From Acridotheres tristis (Eukaryota > Chordata > Aves > Passeriformes > Sturnidae), in assembly GCA_037013685.1 (NCBI GenBank), contig CM072885.1, positions 28,309,442-28,373,441 of the forward strand: DNA of 64,000 bases, read 5' to 3'. Position numbers and translations under genes: made by a program. Numbering within the stretch: the stretch's first letter is position 1; every line of letters starts with the position of its first letter. This document shows positions 48,981 through 59,524 of this stretch, piece after piece. Under the pieces are notes generated by a model. It did not search any database and was not told the DNA's origin. It saw nothing but the letters and a program-made list of their open reading frames with translations.

Positions 48981-49540
48981 AAAATAGCTTTACAGCACGT
49001 ACCCGCCATTAACACAATAGCGCGCTCGGCTATAAATACTGCGGGCTCCACACTCACAAAAGACTCTTTCTTAATAAACAAAAAGGGGGAGGATGGGATA
49101 GAGGGTGTGGGGATGCATGGCAATAAAAATATTAAATGTTCAATTAACAAGGTTTGGAAGCCACTAGGCCCTTTTAGGCTTGTGACTACCAAAGGTTTTC
49201 ATTTCAGGTCACCTGATTGGACAGTCATAACAGTGGACTTACCTTACAGTACACAGGACGTGACGTTAAACCACATGAAACTGGACAGTGAGTACTTTGT
49301 TGTCAGGGACACAGCACACACACCCCCAGAGATTGAGGTAGCTCCCATGACCATCAAGGGAAGCATAACTGGCCTCATTCTCCTGGCATGATGTCCTCTA
49401 CCACCATATTACCTGGTTGAGGGACAAATCCTTGCCCAGGCCATCCCTGTTCCAGAGGAGGTCCCAGTAGATGGAAAATCACCTGAAGTCTATTGGGCAG
49501 AAGTGGTAGGTGAGGACAAACCTTCTCTGGCATGCAACCT
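48981..49540 (+). pseudogene. Region between nucleocapsid and protease, possibly dUTPase-derived
   Basis: In the gag-pro frame, after the zinc knuckle and a lysine-rich linker, comes a segment of about 150 residues with beta-strand character (PDWTVITVDLPY, EIEVAPMTIKGSITGLILL). It has a TGA stop at 49389, followed by YYLVEGQILAQAIPVP. The position between nucleocapsid and protease is where betaretroviruses encode dUTPase, and the last phrase is reminiscent of a dUTPase KGDRIAQ-type motif. The other dUTPase motifs are not visible, so this is a weak suggestion. It could instead be a lineage-specific Gag-Pro linker. Confidence 0.4.
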
Positions 49541-49847
49541 AACCCGTGGATCAGATCACCTCCATGTGGAGGGGGTACTGGACACAGGTGCTGATGTGAC
49601 TATCATACCCGAAAGGATGTGGCCATCACATTGAGAACTTCAGCCTGTGGCAGGCAGAATCCAGGGTGTAGGAGGAGTCAAATTGGCAAAAATATCAAAA
49701 AGCATCGTGCAAATTGAGGGGCTGGATGGAAAATTGGCTAGCATCCGTCCATTTGTTACAGACTATAAATGCCCTCTATGGGGGAGAGACACCATGTCCC
49801 AGTGGGGGGTGAAATTGATTATTCCTAAAACTCCTCAGGATTTTTAG
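49541..49847 (+). pseudogene. pro: ERV2 protease (retropepsin)
   Basis: Aspartic protease that would cleave Gag-Pol. The catalytic box DTGADVTII is intact at about 49576-49602, and the distal box [11 protein letters not shown] ends the domain. A flap-like GVGGVKL lies between. The domain is cut by an in-frame TGA at 49632, after which the same frame continues to a TAG at 49845-49847. It is in the same frame as capsid and nucleocapsid, so no frameshift would be needed between gag and pro. The RT-leading frame lies at -1 relative to it. Confidence 0.9.
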
Positions 49848-49876
49848 AAGCGGCCACTGTAGAGCACCCTACCCAA

Positions 49877-51640
49877 AAGTTGAAATGGCTAGATGATACC
49901 CCAAAGTGGGTAGCACAGTGGCCGATGAGTAAGGAGAAGCTCAGAGCGCTTGAGGAGCTTGTGGAGGAGCAATTGGCTAAAGGCCACATGAGGAGACCAC
50001 AAGTGCGTGGAATTTCCCGTTTTTTGTGATAAAGAAGCCAGGGAAGGACAAGTGGAGGCTGCTCCACCACCTCCAGGAAATAAACAAAGTAATTGAGGAC
50101 ATGGGGTCTCTCCAACCTGGAATGCCTTCTCCAACAATGCTTCCCAGAGATTGGCAATTGGCTGTTCTAGACATCAAGGACTGTTTCTTCCACATTCCCC
50201 TACACCCAGAAGATGCCCCACGATTTGCCTTCTCGGTTCCTACCATCAATCAAGAGGCCCCAATGAAGGGCTACCACTGGAAGGTTTTGCCCCAGGGATT
50301 AAAATGTAGTCCCTCCATCTGCCAGTGGTACGTGGCCTCATTGCTGTCCCCAGTGCGTGCCCAGAGAAGGGAGGCCATCATCCTGCATTACATGGATGAT
50401 GTGCTTGTATGTGCCCCCATTAACTCTCTACTCCAAGACACACTTGACCTAGTGGTTAAAGTTTTAACCTCTGCTGGATTTGAATTGCAGGAGGACAAAG
50501 TCCAAAGGATGCCACCTTGGAAGTACCTGGGCCTGGAAATTACTGCACAGACCATTGTTCCGCAGAAATTGGAAATTAATTGTAATCCAAAAACCTTAGC
50601 AGATCTCCATTCCCTGTGTGGGTCATTAAATTGGGTTAGGCCCTGGCTAGGCCTCACTAATGAGGACCTAGAACCTCTCTTCAATTTATTGAAGGGAGAG
50701 AGAGAGCTGCTTTCTCCCAGGGAACTGACCCCAGAGGCAAAGACTGCAATTGAAAAGGTACAAAAGACCTTAGGGGAGAGGCAAGCTCACCGTTACCAGC
50801 CCGAGCTGCCCTTCAAATTCATTGTCCTAGGAAAACTGCCACACTTACACAGGTTAATATTCCAATGGATCAAGGGGCAGAGAGAGTCACTCTTAATCAT
50901 AGAGTGGGTCTTCCTCTCCCACCAAAGATCCAAAACTATCACTAAGCCACAAGAGTTAATAGCTCAGCTGATTCGAAAAGCAAGGATGAGACTGTATGAA
51001 CTAGCTGGTTGTGACTTCACATGTATTCACCTCCCTGTTAAACTGTCTGAGGAGGGAAAGAACTCTCCTGAAAAACTGACTAAAGAGATGTTTGAACATT
51101 TGCTCCAGAGCAATGCCAGTCTCCAATTAGCCCTGGACAGCTACAGAGGACAAATATCAGTCCATGCCCTGTCTCACAAGCTGTTTAATGAGGAATTCCA
51201 CCTCATTCCTCGTGAAAAGAGGAGTCGAAGACCACTCAAAGCTCTCACAGTGTTCACGGATGCATCTGGGGCGTCCCACAAGTCGGTGATGACTTGGAGA
51301 GATCCTCAGACTCAGCATTGGGAAGCTGATGTCGAGTTTGTGGAGGGATCACCCCAGGTAGCTGAACTGGCAGCAGTGGTGAGAGCCTTTGAGAAGTTCT
51401 CAGAGCCAATAAACTTGGTAACAGACTCAGCCTATGTAGCGGGGGTAGTGTCCAGGGCAGAGCAGGCAGTGCTCAGAGACATCGAAAATGAGCAGCTTTT
51501 CAGGTTGCTTTCCAAACTAATTTATTTGATTTCTCATAGGGAGCACCCGTTCTATGTGATACATGTGAGATCACACACAGATTTGCCGGGCGAAATTGCA
51601 GAAGGAAACCGTCAGGCAGACTCCCTTGCAACCCCAGCAG
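49877..51640 (+). pseudogene. pol: ERV2 reverse transcriptase and RNase H (mostly open)
   Basis: RT begins in the -1 frame relative to pro (KLKWLDDTPKWVAQWPMSKE at 49877). A frame change near 49990 leads to a long frame running to 52131, open for 701 codons from 50026. Catalytic residues are present: motif A LDIKDCFF (about 50170-50190) and YMDD at 50389-50400. RNase H shows TVFTDASG (Asp codon 51259), VAELAAVVRAFEKF (Glu), NLVTDSAYVAGV (Asp) and HVRSHTDLPGEIAEGN. RT copies viral RNA into DNA and RNase H removes the template. The domain order and the open frame are intact for most of RT and all of RNase H. The annotation is pseudogene because the start of RT is frameshifted and upstream gag-pro is broken. 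Confidence 0.95.
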
Positions 51641-52583
51641 AACAAGCACGCCTTCCTGACATCTTCCAACAGGCAAAGCTGAGCCACCAACAGTATCACC
51701 AGAATACACCAGGTCTAATGCGTCAGTTCCAGCTAACACGGAGTCAGGCGCGAGCCATTGTGGCCACCTGTCCCAACTGTCAGCTGCACACCATGCCATC
51801 AATGGGCATGGGGATTAACCCCCGAGGTCTTGGCAGTTATGAGGTATGGCAGACAGACATCACACACATTCCTCGTTTTGGTCGCCTCAAATATGTGCAT
51901 GTTAGCATTGACACGTATTCAGGCGCAGTCTATGCCTCTGCCCATGCAGGAGAAAGGGCAATGCACGCCAAACAACACCTAGTGCAAGCCTTTTCAGTGT
52001 TGGAGATCCTAGGGAAATCAAAACTGATCAGGGCGCAGCGTATAAGTACAAGGAGTTCCTGGAATTCGTCCAGCAGTGGGGAGTGGAACATAAAACTGGC
52101 ACCTCCCACTCCCCCACAGGCCAAGGTGTAGTTGAGCGAGCCAATCAAACGCTCAAGCAGGTTTTGGCTAGACACAGCAGTTCAACTGCGTGGATGTCTC
52201 CACAGCAGAAGCTCTGCAAAGCCATGTTTACTATCAATTTCCTGAATTGTTCATTTGAAAACATGAGTCCACCTGTGGTACGTCACTTTAACAGTAGTAA
52301 ACAGTTCAAGTTATCCCAACATCCTCCAGTCTTGATTAGGGACCCAGAAACCTGGGAAATCAAAGGTCCCTATGAGCTCGTTACCTGGGGGCGTGGCTAT
52401 GCGTGTGTATCCACTCCCTCAGGCCCTCGGTGGATTCCCCAAGAGTGAGTGAAACCGTATGTTCCCAAACATTCTGCTCCAACTGAAAGGAACGAGGAGC
52501 AGGTGGCTGTGGCCTCAAAAAGAAGACGCCGCGGGAAAAAAAGGAAAAGAAATCCTCATAGAGGGTGGCATTCTGGCAGATAG
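51641..52583 (+). pseudogene. pol: ERV2 integrase with basic C-terminal tail
   Basis: The N-terminal zinc site HQQYH...CPNC (51685-51780) is intact. The core motif WQTDITH has the first Asp at 51856. Near 52015 the frame shifts. In the next frame (open 52083-52448) the second Asp (TDQG) and the Glu (GQGVVERANQTL) follow. The C-terminal domain ends ACVSTPSGPRWIPQ, then a TGA at 52446. The same frame continues with VKPYVPK and a strongly basic tail SKRRRRGKKRKRN, and stops at 52581-52583. Integrase inserts viral DNA. The DDE residues are all visible but split across two frames. The basic tail could act as a nuclear or nucleolar signal (inference). Confidence 0.92.
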
Positions 52584-52600
52584 AGACTTTTAATAGGTTT

Positions 52601-52625
52601 TATAATGTTTGTCTTTCCTTCTAGA
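52601..52625 (+). promoter_or_regulatory. env splice acceptor candidate
   Basis: A pyrimidine tract and AG, TTTGTCTTTCCTTCTAG/AG, with the exon starting at 52625. It lies 29 bp upstream of the env ATG at 52654. With the leader donor at 46689 it would give a standard singly spliced env mRNA. Confidence 0.75.
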
Positions 52626-52653
52626 GAAAAGCTTCTCTTCTCTCAGTCCCGTG

Positions 52654-53478
52654 ATGAACCCCACCCAGGCTGTCTTCCTGTTAACACTGAACAGTCTAAC
52701 AGCTGCATGGATCGTCCCACAGCCATGTCAGAACATCTGGGTAACCCTGGCACAAACGCTTCAACAAAAAAACATATGTCTGTCCACAGCAGCAACAGCA
52801 AACCCTACGTCCACCTGCCTGGTAGGAATCCCATTAAAGGCTAAAGAATATTCAGCCAGTTTTGAAACACACTTGTCCAATGAAATTCCTGAGTCACACA
52901 CCATTTCACCGGACAAAGATCATAGGCAGCAAGCTGAAGTAAGTAAGAACCCCTTAGAAAAGTTACTGCCAAGTTTGCCCAAAGCAGCTCAAGAACCCCA
53001 AAAATTAGAACTGTTAGGTTCCTACCCAGCACAATATTGCATTCACTTTAGGATCTTCCCAAAACCTTCTAGCATAAAAGAATTCCACAACATAATGCAA
53101 CATCGTGGGGAATTCACTGCCAAAAGGTGGTGCCATAATATAAGCCATATTGCAGCTGATACCCCAACTTATTCAGGCCCCAAAAGCCTCCCAAAAGGAT
53201 TGTTCTTAATTTGTGGAGACTGGGCGTGGGCAGGGATTTCTTCTCGACTCTTAGGAGGGCCATGCACCTTCGGTCGGTTGTCCCTGTTGGCACCCAACGA
53301 AACCTTAATCAGCGATTGGACTCACAAAAACAAATCAGGCAATAAAATCCAAAAAAGAAGTGCAGACAATATAGACCCAAACTGTGATTCTGAAATTTTC
53401 CATTGGGCCAAGTCCAAAAGAATTGCTGTGTCCCTGTTTCTTCCGTGGGTTGCAGCAGCTAAAGCTCTAGTGAATTAG
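52654..53478 (+). pseudogene. env: ERV2 env surface subunit (SU)
   Basis: From the ATG at 52654 the frame stays open for 274 codons. It begins with a hydrophobic signal-peptide-like segment (AVFLLTLNSLTAAWIV). Cys-containing blocks NIWVTLAQTL and STCLVGIPL are shared with ERV1 env. Potential N-glycosylation sites NIS and NET occur in the second half. A dibasic cleavage-like site IQKRS lies near residue 230. After that comes a hydrophobic fusion-peptide-like stretch (AVSLFLPWVAAAKAL), and the frame ends at TAG 53476-53478. The SU is short for the class. The break falls just where TM should continue, so TM ectodomain and SU are in different frames. Env mediates receptor binding and fusion; this copy cannot yield a complete one. 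Confidence 0.85.
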
Positions 53479-53976
53479 GTCACCTAGAGTGTTGGGTAGT
53501 CAAACAGGCAAACTTAACATCCCCCGCAATCAGCTCCCTCCTAGGAAATTACCAGACAGGCCATACTACAAAATCGTGCTGCTATAGATTTTCTCTTGCT
53601 ACTGCATGGACATGAGTGCCAGGAATTTAAAGGACTTTGCTGTATGGACCTGACCTCCAAAGCTCCTAACATCCATGCTGCCCTCCAAAACATGAACAAC
53701 TTAATCGGACAAGTGAAGCAAGAATCTGAAGATTGGTTCAGTGGACTGTTCAAAGACTGGGGACTCACAGGGTGGTGGACATCTATAGTCAAAACAATTA
53801 TGTTAATTTTTGTTATTCTTTTTCTTGTAATAACGGCGTTCGGAATCCTACGTCACTTAGTTTTCAAGGCCATTAATGGTCTCATTCCCTCTACCTCAGT
53901 AGTCAATCACATAGAAATGAAAAACCTAGAACAATCTAACCCTCCCACCAACTACAAGTGGTGGGCAAAATCATAA
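53479..53976 (+). pseudogene. env: ERV2 env transmembrane subunit (TM)
   Basis: After the SU frame ends, the sequence continues in a second frame (GHLECWVVKQ), then from about 53567 in a third frame that is open from 53596 to 53976. That frame shows the C-X6-CC box CQEFKGLCC, diagnostic of gamma-type Env with an SU-TM disulfide. It also has a Trp-rich membrane-proximal region (WFSGLFKDWGLTGWW), a membrane span (TIMLIFVILFLVITAF, residues ~67-82) and a ~40-residue cytoplasmic tail ending at TAA. ERV1 env has the same architecture (CEDFEERCC). Two frame changes, near 53475 and 53560, inactivate it. Confidence 0.88.
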
Positions 53977-54015
53977 TTTGAATGAAACTAATATCCTTCT
54001 TTCAACTTTGTTAAA

Positions 54016-54030
54016 CAAAAAACGGGGAGA
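54016..54030 (+). other. ERV2 polypurine tract
   Basis: AAAAAACGGGGAGA-type purine run abutting the 3' LTR. It is interrupted by one C. Confidence 0.85.
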
Positions 54031-54412
54031 TGTTGCATTTCCTAGATATATTGTAAATGGTACATTCTGTGACCCCTGCTGTGCCCTGTATCTTGGTCCC
54101 TCTCCCCTCCTGGCCATACAGGGCTGGCTGGGATCCAATTTCTCCCCGCCCCCCTTTCCAGACCCTAGAAAAAGTCAGTACCCCCTGGTCTCTGTCTCTT
54201 TTCCCTCTCTTTTCCCTCTCTTTTCCCTTCCTTCCCTCTTTCCCTCACTACCCACAAGAAATAAATCCTGTAACTTTATCTGGGAAAAGGGCCTCTTTTG
54301 ATATCTTATCTACGTCCATGTGGCAAGGGCCCGGGGAGACTTCACTCTAACACCTGAGCTAGACTGGAGAAAGGGTGAAAAACCCCCATTTTAGGGTCCA
54401 ATAAAAGCCACA
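54031..54412 (+). repeat. ERV2 3' LTR (382 bp)
   Basis: Starts TGTTGCATTTCC and ends AAAAGCCACA, collinear with 46070-46450. It has the same CT tract and AATAAA signals. Target copy cagaat follows at 54413-54418. Confidence 0.95.
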
Positions 54413-54418
54413 CAGAAT

Positions 54419-55190
54419 AGTGTTACAAAAACATTTAAAATTTTATGAGTTCTAATACTGAAAGATCAGCCTAAGCTAGACCTCCTCAAATGCTAATAGT
54501 GCCAAAGCTAATTGAATAACTTTTTTTTTTTTTTTAATGAACACTATGATCAGATCTCAAAGCTGGTTATTGAGATGTTGAATATCTTTCATGAAACTTG
54601 ACAAAATCTGTAATGAAAAACGAAGATGTTAAAGAATCAAATTCAACAAAAGTCATCTTGCTCCCTATGAACGAAATAAATTTGGATATAATGCAAGACT
54701 ATGCATTAATGCAGTCAGTCAGAGGCCACAGAATCTGAATAAATGTCCTGGAATATCTCAACCTCCCAAAACAAATTATTGGTACGTGACATCATCAATA
54801 GTGATGCGGTAAATTCTTCCTTTAGTAGTTTCCGACAGATATGACTTCTTTACATGAAGTATCAGTGTTTTCTAAGGAGAGCAGTGGGTTTTAATTCAGT
54901 CACACTCTGCCCACAGGTGTCACAAAAGAGGGAAGTTGTTTTTAAAATTTTTACTTATTTCCGTTTGAGAAGCTATGCTTTATAAAAATGGTGATCATTA
55001 AACTGGGAGAGAGCTGACATAACTGATGATGTAAGTGGTTATAAATGCATCAGATACAGCTTCAGTGGGGAAGGAGAAGACCCTCACCCAAACGATCTGG
55101 TGCCTTGGTCTCCACTCCTCTTTCTAGCCTACACCCTGCAAGCCTGGCAGCTATGCAGAGCCCTGGCTGTTCCCCAGGATCACCAAAGCC
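54419..55190. other. Intergenic DNA, nothing recognised
   Basis: AT-rich, with a T-run at about 54521-54536 and no supported gene. Confidence 0.45.
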
Positions 55191-55196
55191 CAAACC

Positions 55197-55211
55197 TGTG
55201 GTTACTGCACT

Positions 55212-55253
<42 letters not shown>

Positions 55254-55620
55254 AGAGAGAAAGCAAGGACAGCAACACACGGGTCTCTTTAGGGAAAGAA
55301 GACCATCTTTATTGAGTGGACGACTCATATTTAAAACATGTTCTGCAGAACTAAAACAAGACAGTAGCTCATTGGATAATTGGGAAAAATGCCCGTGGGA
55401 CAGCACTTCAGAATGGGTCCCACAGTCAACACCACGTCCTAATCTCTATTATGAATTCCATTCTGTTTTGACCAGGTTATCATCCTGGGAGAAATCCTCC
55501 GTAAGTGAAGCTGAACAAGCTTATCAATCTGGGAATGGAGCTGAGAGAGCAGGAGAAGCTCCAACCCAGAAATGATTTTCCAGGCTGTAATATTCCTAGC
55601 TCTCTAACAGTGTGTCCACA
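55197..55620 (-). mobile_element. Solo LTR, family C copy 2, antisense, with (GA)n expansion
   Basis: Minus strand TGTGGACACACTG...AGTAACCACA. Flanks caaacc (55191-55196) and caaact (55621-55626) are a 6-bp duplication with one mismatch. It is collinear with 12697-13085, with an AATAAA signal in the same place. Unlike copy 1, a (GA)n run at 55211-55263 lengthens its U5 end. Frames at 55045-55575 and 55062-55406 are artefacts of this LTR and the microsatellite. Confidence 0.82.
55211..55263. repeat. (GA)n microsatellite inside the LTR
   Basis: About 25 GA units with a few AA/GG interruptions. Confidence 0.9.
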
Positions 55621-55626
55621 CAAACT

Positions 55627-58284
55627 CAGCTGTAGCCTTGCACAGTGGAAGCAAGGGTACTGTTTGCTTAATGTGCAATGCCAGAAAATTTTCTGTGATC
55701 ACATTATTCAAACTAGAAGCTTAATTACATGGTATGAGCTTTTATATAGGCACTTTGATTATTTAATTATTGAAATAACATCTGGAGAACAGAATATTGG
55801 TTTCCAAATTAGCTTATTCTGCTTGATTCATTATATTAGTTTTTATTCTTGATGGGCTTCTATAAACTGTTTTTCAGTGTCCTCAACAGGATACTGGTGC
55901 TATCCTCACTTCATATGAGACCGGGATGCTATGTTGCTTTTGGTATATGTAAAGCATATGAGGTGTTTCCACAGTAAACTTTTGACATATTGTATTTCAC
56001 ATCATTATTTTAATATCATTCTATCTGGAGTGGCTTCTCATTTGTTCCATTTAAGAATACTTGCATACTTGCAACACATCTATGTTCAGATTGTCATCTG
56101 TTCATAAACCAAAGAATCATTTATTTTTGTCTCAAGATTTTAAGTAGAAATACCAGATTGTGTTCAGATATTAGTATATCAATGAAGAAGAATGATGACA
56201 AGTAAGTAGTAAAACATTCTATGTTCAGATTAACATGAGGAAGTTTTAATTAACATAATGCATTCAAGATTTGCTAGAAGACATCAGCACAAAAAATACA
56301 AACTTCAGATTAAATTAGGTCACATAGGAATAGCAACTGCTCTTGTAAATGGTGTTCTGATCATGCCTGTCTAAATTAGTTCATAACAGAAACAGTTTTA
56401 GTGATTATGAAAAAAAATAGCTTTTTATCTCGAACTTCTCTGGTTATAAAAAGATTTTGAACATACAAAATAATCACAAAGCACTGCTGAGGACAAGAAT
56501 AAGAATACCAGCAACAAAACCAAGAGGGGAAAAGATAATTAAAATAATTTCTTGATCTCTGAGCAAAAAGCTTGAGTGTCTATTCCTCTTCTGCTGCTTG
56601 GGTGACAGCAGTAGCATGGTTGCACAGAGCAGTGAGTAGTCCCGTGGAGATGTGCAGTCTGGTCAAGCTATGTCAGGAAAGCCAGCGTTGCACTCCTGAA
56701 ACACAACAAACACGAGCACTTTGGCCCTGAAGTTTGTGCACTTCCAGCACAGGTCAAATGGGCCTGCAGCTCAACGAGGCTGCGTCCCCCTTACTGTCTG
56801 TGGCACTCAGGCTCCTGTGAAAAGGTTCATACTTTTTGTCTGGCCTGTTATATGTTAGGTCAATAGGAGGCTCTATCACTCTCCCAAGCCATGCATACAG
56901 TTTGGTTTGTTGGGGCTTTTTCCCACATTTTAATTGAAGACAGTAAATGCAAACTATCCTACAAAATTCACCATTAGCTATTTCTTCAAGAGGGAAAAAA
57001 CCTAAGTGCAAGAAAAACACAGAAGGAATAAAAAATGAATAGTATTATTACTAGTCTTGTTGAGAAAATCCCAACAATTTAAAAAGAGGATTTTAAATTA
57101 ATTAAAATTAAAAAAAAAAAAAAAGGATGAAGCTTTAAATAGTAAAAGAAATAAAGGACAGGAAAATGAAGCTAGTGATCATGATGGTGTTGTAATTACA
57201 TTGCCTGTCATGCTTAAACAAGACATAATTACCTATCGATAGGAAAACTCCATAAGAGGCAAACTCATATACATTGCAGTGGAATAAGAAAAATAGATAT
57301 CTATTATCTTGGAAAAATTTCACTTTTCTTACTTAATCACATATAACTTTAAGAATAAAAATGTGTCTGGATTCATCAAGTATTTCATAATTTAACCCTG
57401 CATGTTGTTTGACAGAAGTTGAGCGTCATTTTTATAATATAAAAGTATCATTTTAATCTCCACTGTTCAGCTTAGAAAACAGCTCTCTTCTCTTGGAAAG
57501 ACCATACATTTTCAGATATAAATCATATATTTTATGTACATTAGGTTTCTGATCAGAAATCTATGGAAGAATTTCCATTAGATCATTTGACTTGAGATAT
57601 TATAACTGATTATAACTGGTGGTTTATCTCTTTTTTACCTAATATTGAGATGATAATGCCAGAGTTAAGGTGGAAACTTATTCAGTCACTACAATGTAGA
57701 GTGATCAAAAGAATTCATATATATTATTTCTGAACTAGTACAATTTCTGTCATACTTCAGATCAATGTAACAAAGCAAAAGAAGAAAGGAAAAGAGGGGT
57801 CCTACACGAGCTTTCACAATGTGCAATTATATTTTTTAATTCACTGTAATTATCCTGAAAATATAGTTCTAATCTAAGGAAAACTTATTGAAACACGATG
57901 TTTGATTCTCAGACAGTAAGGTCCCTTCCAAGTGTCAGATTTGTAATCATGCAAACAAAAATAGTCAGATCTTGTTACAATAACCTGTTGGAAATCCAGG
58001 ACAAAAGCCAAAGAAATTCACTGTGCTTTGATAATTATATTATTCTGAGATTGGAGATCAATTTTAAATCCTTTTGGCCAGATTTTTGCCAAATTTCTCC
58101 ATAATCCTGAACACCCCCATGAATGCTCATGTAAAACATGTAGTATAGGGTCTGGAAAACACCTTCCTAATTCACTTTGAGTTTGATTCAGTGAAAGACC
58201 AAGGGTAAGCTCCAGACAAGCTGCATGAGACTTTGGTTGAATTTAGCTGTCTTCTTCTAAAACACTATCTAACTGCCAGACTAT
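55627..58284. other. AT-rich intergenic DNA, no gene recognised
   Basis: No coding region, LTR or RNA gene supported. The part 56590-56900 is less AT-rich, but I see no family signature there. Confidence 0.45.
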
Positions 58285-58289
58285 CTAAC

Positions 58290-59038
58290 TGTCTTAGGTT
58301 GCAATACAGGATGTGACCAAAAGTATCTATTCTATCACCATCTGTTGAAACCAGGTGGAGCAGTGATCCTTATCTCTGTGGGAGATATTCTCTGCTAATG
58401 GGCCATCTGTTATAATCAGGTGGGGCAGTCATCCTTATCTTTTCTGCAACCCATCCTTCCTCCAGGAAGATATCGTCTGTTAATGGGCCATTGAGCCCAC
58501 TGAATGACTGATAAAATTACATCATCCCATTATGTCTCACTGTATGACTGATAAGATTACATCATCCCACTGGGAGATGTTCCAGCCAGGGGGAGTAGCC
58601 AAGTCTTTCCTACCTAGATAAAAACTAAAATCTGGAACACCAAGGCAGCCTTTTTCCACTGGATTCCAGAGGAAAAAACAGACCTTTCCACATTATCACT
58701 GGACCTTCAGAGGAGAACTGCACCCTTCTACAGGACCACTGCTTCAATTAAAGCACATCTGTCATCCAGGAGGACTGCAGCCTCCATTTAATGGGACTGC
58801 TACCAACACCCTGACTGACAGGGTGTCAGGTTGTATTCTGACTGTCAGTGTTTTTTGAGTTTGTTCTCTGTATTTCTCTTTTAATTTTCCTAGTAAAGAA
58901 TTGTTATTTGTATTCCCATATCTTTGCTTGAGAGCCCCTTAACTTCAAAATTATAATAATTTGGAGGGAAGGGTTTTCCCCATTTTAAAAAGACGCTCCT
59001 GCCTTTCTTAGCAGACACCTGTCTTTCAAACCAAGACA
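58290..59038 (+). mobile_element. Solo LTR, ERVL-like family B copy 2
   Basis: TGTCTTAGGTTGCAATACAG...TTTCAAACCAAGACA, 749 bp. A perfect 5-bp duplication ctaac flanks it (58285-58289 and 59039-59043), consistent with an ERVL/class III element. It matches 10320-11043 along its length. A 40-bp direct duplication (58504-58530 repeated at 58544-58570, ATGACTGATAAAATTACATC) is present here and not in copy 1. Confidence 0.92.
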
Positions 59039-59043
59039 CTAAC

Positions 59044-59524
59044 TTATCACGCTGAGTATGTTCCTTGGTGATTTTTTTATTTTAAATTGTTAAGATTAAG
59101 GGCATGCAATTTAAGACAGTTTTCATATGGCAGCATATGATTATATGTACCTGCTGCAGGCCTACTACAATGTTTAAGTATGTCAATGCCTGTTACATAG
59201 ATATACAACCTCAGAGTAACACGGTCTGATAGAACACGTAAAGAGATTTTCGGCATACATTTCATTCACAGCAATCAATAGAAATGAAGTTGGAGTTCAC
59301 ATGGTATTATGGTTCTACAGGAAGGCACTTAAGCCCAATAACATTTTCACCCTGATAGAAAATAAGTTATATTTCCCTTGTTGATGTACAGCTCTAATGG
59401 ATCCATAGTTCTGAGGCAAAAGGAATAATAAACATTAGCAAGACTCAGCTAATCAATTCAGATAGTTCTGGTCTATTTTCCACAGTATTTATAGATATTA
59501 AATTAGAATGTCAGAGAGACAAAG
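59044..59524. other. Intergenic DNA, nothing recognised
   Basis: AT-rich flank between the solo LTR and the tandem array. Confidence 0.45.

Larger units (their letters stand above)
46070..54412 (+). mobile_element. ERV2: full-length provirus, class II pol with gamma-type env
   Basis: The provirus is 8343 bp and complete in outline: LTR, primer-binding-site candidate, leader with splice donor, gag-pro, pol, env, polypurine tract and LTR. A perfect 6-bp duplication cagaat flanks it (46064-46069 and 54413-54418). The two LTRs differ at about ten clear positions plus a few changes in a CT tract and one indel. Gag and pro share a frame, as in alpharetroviruses, and pol follows in the -1 frame. 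Env carries C-X6-CC like gamma-type Envs. Breaks include stops at 47455, 48360, 49389, 49632 and 52446, and frame changes near 47690-47915, 48170, 49990, 52015, 53475 and 53560. It cannot make infectious virus as it stands. Confidence 0.95.

Noticed and set aside
55045..55575. 176-codon frame with Arg/Glu repeats
   Set aside because: The repeats are the translated (GA)n microsatellite, and the remainder is the antisense family C LTR.
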